Shown piece after piece: positions 62,502-64,000 of a stretch of 64,000 nt of DNA. Position 1 is the stretch's first letter. Every line of letters starts with the position of its first letter. The position numbers were made by a program, and so were the translations under genes. The DNA lies in NCBI GenBank assembly GCA_964599025.1, contig CAZREC010000001.1:50782-114781 (forward strand), given 5' to 3'. The notes beneath the pieces are model-generated. The model had not been told where the DNA came from and ran no database searches. It saw only the letters and a list, made by a program, of their open reading frames with translations. The stretch is from Bact-08 sp964599025 (GTDB taxonomy: Bacteria; Bacteroidota; Bacteroidia; Bacteroidales; UBA932).

Positions 62502-62525
62502 TCCATCCGTATTGTTGTGGGTGGA
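62502..62525 (+). other. Hairpin between precursor and cyclase genes
   Basis: TCCATCC (62502-62508) pairs with GGGTGGA (62519-62525), with one G-T pair, around a 10-base loop. No T run follows. In lasso clusters a stem after the precursor gene can give more precursor than enzyme transcript; whether this one does is unknown. Confidence 0.35.
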
Positions 62526-62569
62526 CTGGAGTGTTATATCATGGTAACTGTTAGATATATCAAAAACTT

Positions 62570-64000
62570 ATGGGCTTCATTTATGGCATAATCAACTTAG
62601 ACGGAAGTACCATCGCAGAAGATGAGATGGCCCCTCTTGCAGCCGCAGTGGGTTATGAGGGGTTCATCCAACGGACAGTTATAGAAAAAAATGTGGCATT
62701 GGGCTATTGCCACTACCCCGGCCGGAATCCAAAGGCAGGTTTTTATATGGATGATAACCTCATGGTTGTGGCAGACCTCCGTATTTACAACAAGGAGTTC
62801 CTTAATGAGGTACGTGCAGGAATAACTCAATTTGACATTTTTGCCAAGGCATTCCTCTTCTTCGGATTATCATTTGCAAATCAGATAAATGGTGATTTTG
62901 CCGCAGTTGTAATAGACCGTAAGAAAAACGAAGTGCATCTTCTTCGTGACCATATCGGGGCTCGCCCGCTGGTCTACTGTTTATCCGGAAACAGGCTGTT
63001 TTTTGCGTCGCATGAGTTTGGTCTTGCAAAATCGGGTGTATTAAAACCTGAGCTGTCAGAAAAAAAGCTGATTGACACCTTTTTAAAGATAAGGGGGCAA
63101 TATGAGCAGACTGTTTTTCGTCAGATATTCAAGGTTGTTCCCGGTAATGTAATCTCGTTCTTGGCAGATGGTCAGAAAAGAGTCGTTCCATACTGGAAAC
63201 CTGAGAACATAAAAGAGGTGAAAGGCATGACCTTCAGGTACGCAGCAGAGCATTTGCAGGAACGTATTGTTGCAGCCACACAGAACCGTATGGAGAAGGG
63301 CAAAACGGGGATGCATATTAGTGGCGGAATAGACTCCTGCGGTATTGCAGCGATAGTTGCCAAAAATTCACCCGACAAAAGCCTGCTGACAGGCTACTCG
63401 TGGACGCCGGAGGAGTCTGACGGATTAGTGGATGGACCCGATGAAAAGGAGCTGATCAACTCTTTCTGTAAAGAGGCCGGGTTACAGCTAAAGTATTTGA
63501 ATACTTCGGAAGGCGAGAGTGCAGAAAACGTGATTATCGCTGAGTTTGAACATCAACCGATAGAACTTCCTGTAATGAAAGAGGCAGAAAAAGATGGTTC
63601 AGAGATAATTTTTAGCGGATGGGGAGGGGATGAGTTTGTTTCCCTGAGCAATAGAGGGGTTGTTAATCATCTGTTCTTTAGTCATAAATGGAAGTTATTG
63701 CTAAAATATTTCAGACGAATAGGGTTCAGGGCAACAATTGCCAAGTTCCGTATAGAGATTCTTCCACAGTTGGTTCCATTTGGATTAATACCGGTTTATA
63801 AAGCTGAGCGTCCGGACTGGTCGGTACTTCGTCTTTTTAAGCCGGCGTTCGTATGGAAGCACAGAAAACAGATTTTTTTTCATCACAGAAAAAATATCTT
63901 CGGCCAAGGTAACCGAAAAAAATTCACACTGAACTTGATTGAGTACAGGCATCTCCAGGAGCGGATGCATTCGTGGGCAAGTAATGCAGAAAAATTTGGG
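62570..64000 (+). CDS. Asparagine synthase-like lasso cyclase homologue (3' end outside window)
   Basis: 477 codons are visible and the frame is open to the right edge, so the C-terminus is missing. The N-terminal half is a glutamine-amidotransferase-like domain (FIYGIINLDG, LRDHIGARPLVYCLSGNRLFFASHEFG), but residue 2 is Gly, not the nucleophile Cys2 (MCGI) of glutamine-hydrolysing asparagine synthetases, as in lasso cyclases (McjC/LarC type). The C-terminal half has the ATP PP-loop SGGIDS (251-256) and SGWGGDE (349-355), needed for adenylation of the acceptor carboxylate. It should close the ring by joining the core N-terminus to the Glu side chain. It lies 123 bases after the precursor. Confidence 0.88.
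   Translation, partial: MGFIYGIINLDGSTIAEDEMAPLAAAVGYEGFIQRTVIEKNVALGYCHYPGRNPKAGFYMDDNLMVVADLRIYNKEFLNEVRAGITQFDIFAKAFLFFGLSFANQINGDFAAVVIDRKKNEVHLLRDHIGARPLVYCLSGNRLFFASHEFGLAKSGVLKPELSEKKLIDTFLKIRGQYEQTVFRQIFKVVPGNVISFLADGQKRVVPYWKPENIKEVKGMTFRYAAEHLQERIVAATQNRMEKGKTGMHISGGIDSCGIAAIVAKNSPDKSLLTGYSWTPEESDGLVDGPDEKELINSFCKEAGLQLKYLNTSEGESAENVIIAEFEHQPIELPVMKEAEKDGSEIIFSGWGGDEFVSLSNRGVVNHLFFSHKWKLLLKYFRRIGFRATIAKFRIEILPQLVPFGLIPVYKAERPDWSVLRLFKPAFVWKHRKQIFFHHRKNIFGQGNRKKFTLNLIEYRHLQERMHSWASNAEKFG

Noticed and set aside
62541..62591. A 16-codon frame between precursor and cyclase (second precursor)
   Set aside because: It overlaps the cyclase start in another frame, lacks a leader motif or ring acceptor and is too short.

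Overview
The window looks like chromosomal DNA from a member of the Bacteroidota, most likely the order Bacteroidales. The signs are a SusC/SusD pair with FecI/FecR regulation, DUF4251, DUF4843, DUF4876 and PKD-like lipoproteins, TlpA proteins with an N-terminal DUF4369-like part, CarboxypepD_reg-fronted outer-membrane barrels, and promoters of the Bacteroidota type (TTG, 19-20 bases, TAnnTTTG). No rRNA, CRISPR array, insertion sequence or integrase was seen. There is one tRNA (Ala, anticodon GGC).

Layout. 1-9.8 kb: a GH20 hexosaminidase cut by the left edge, a DUF4251 protein, succinate dehydrogenase/fumarate reductase A and B with no adjacent cytochrome b gene, a lipoprotein, an alpha/beta hydrolase overlapping a P1 (DmpA-type) peptidase, hflX and tonB. 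9.9-24 kb is mostly housekeeping: tRNA-Ala, mdh, an AhpD-like protein with ybeY and mnmG (which carries an insertion and a parS-like site), a GNAT/acyl-CoA ligase pair, threonine aldolase, gcvH, ruvA, then sufS-sufE-sufT-like-folK-araC and a pirin/nitroreductase pair. 24-36 kb: DsbD-like and TlpA-like thiol proteins, then an ECF sigma/FecR/SusC/SusD/DUF4843/PKD-like uptake locus. 36-39 kb: glyQS and a DHOD-like gene.

39-44 kb holds an outer-membrane barrel, an exported ferredoxin-like protein and a membrane polyferredoxin of NapH/NosR type, with paired palindromes upstream. 44.4-56.1 kb is a six-gene operon of a zinc metalloprotease (DUF5117 type), exported TldD-like and TldE-like proteins, a TonB-dependent receptor, a DUF4876 lipoprotein and an outer-membrane barrel. 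It reads as a cell-envelope peptide-processing and uptake system and is one of the two most interesting parts of the window. 56-59 kb is a hybrid histidine kinase with a porin-like protein.

The right end (59.5-64 kb) carries three tandem phage-tail-collar (microcystin-dependent protein) genes, a formyltransferase-like gene, then a separately promoted 44-codon gene and an asparagine-synthase-like gene that runs off the edge. The 44-residue peptide has the marks of a lasso peptide precursor: a WxxPxI leader motif, Thr at -2, a ring acceptor Glu at core position 9, and one Cys in the ring and one in the tail. The asparagine-synthase-like protein lacks the glutaminase Cys2, as lasso cyclases do. 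This is probably the start of an undescribed lasso peptide cluster; the leader peptidase, RRE and exporter would lie beyond the window.
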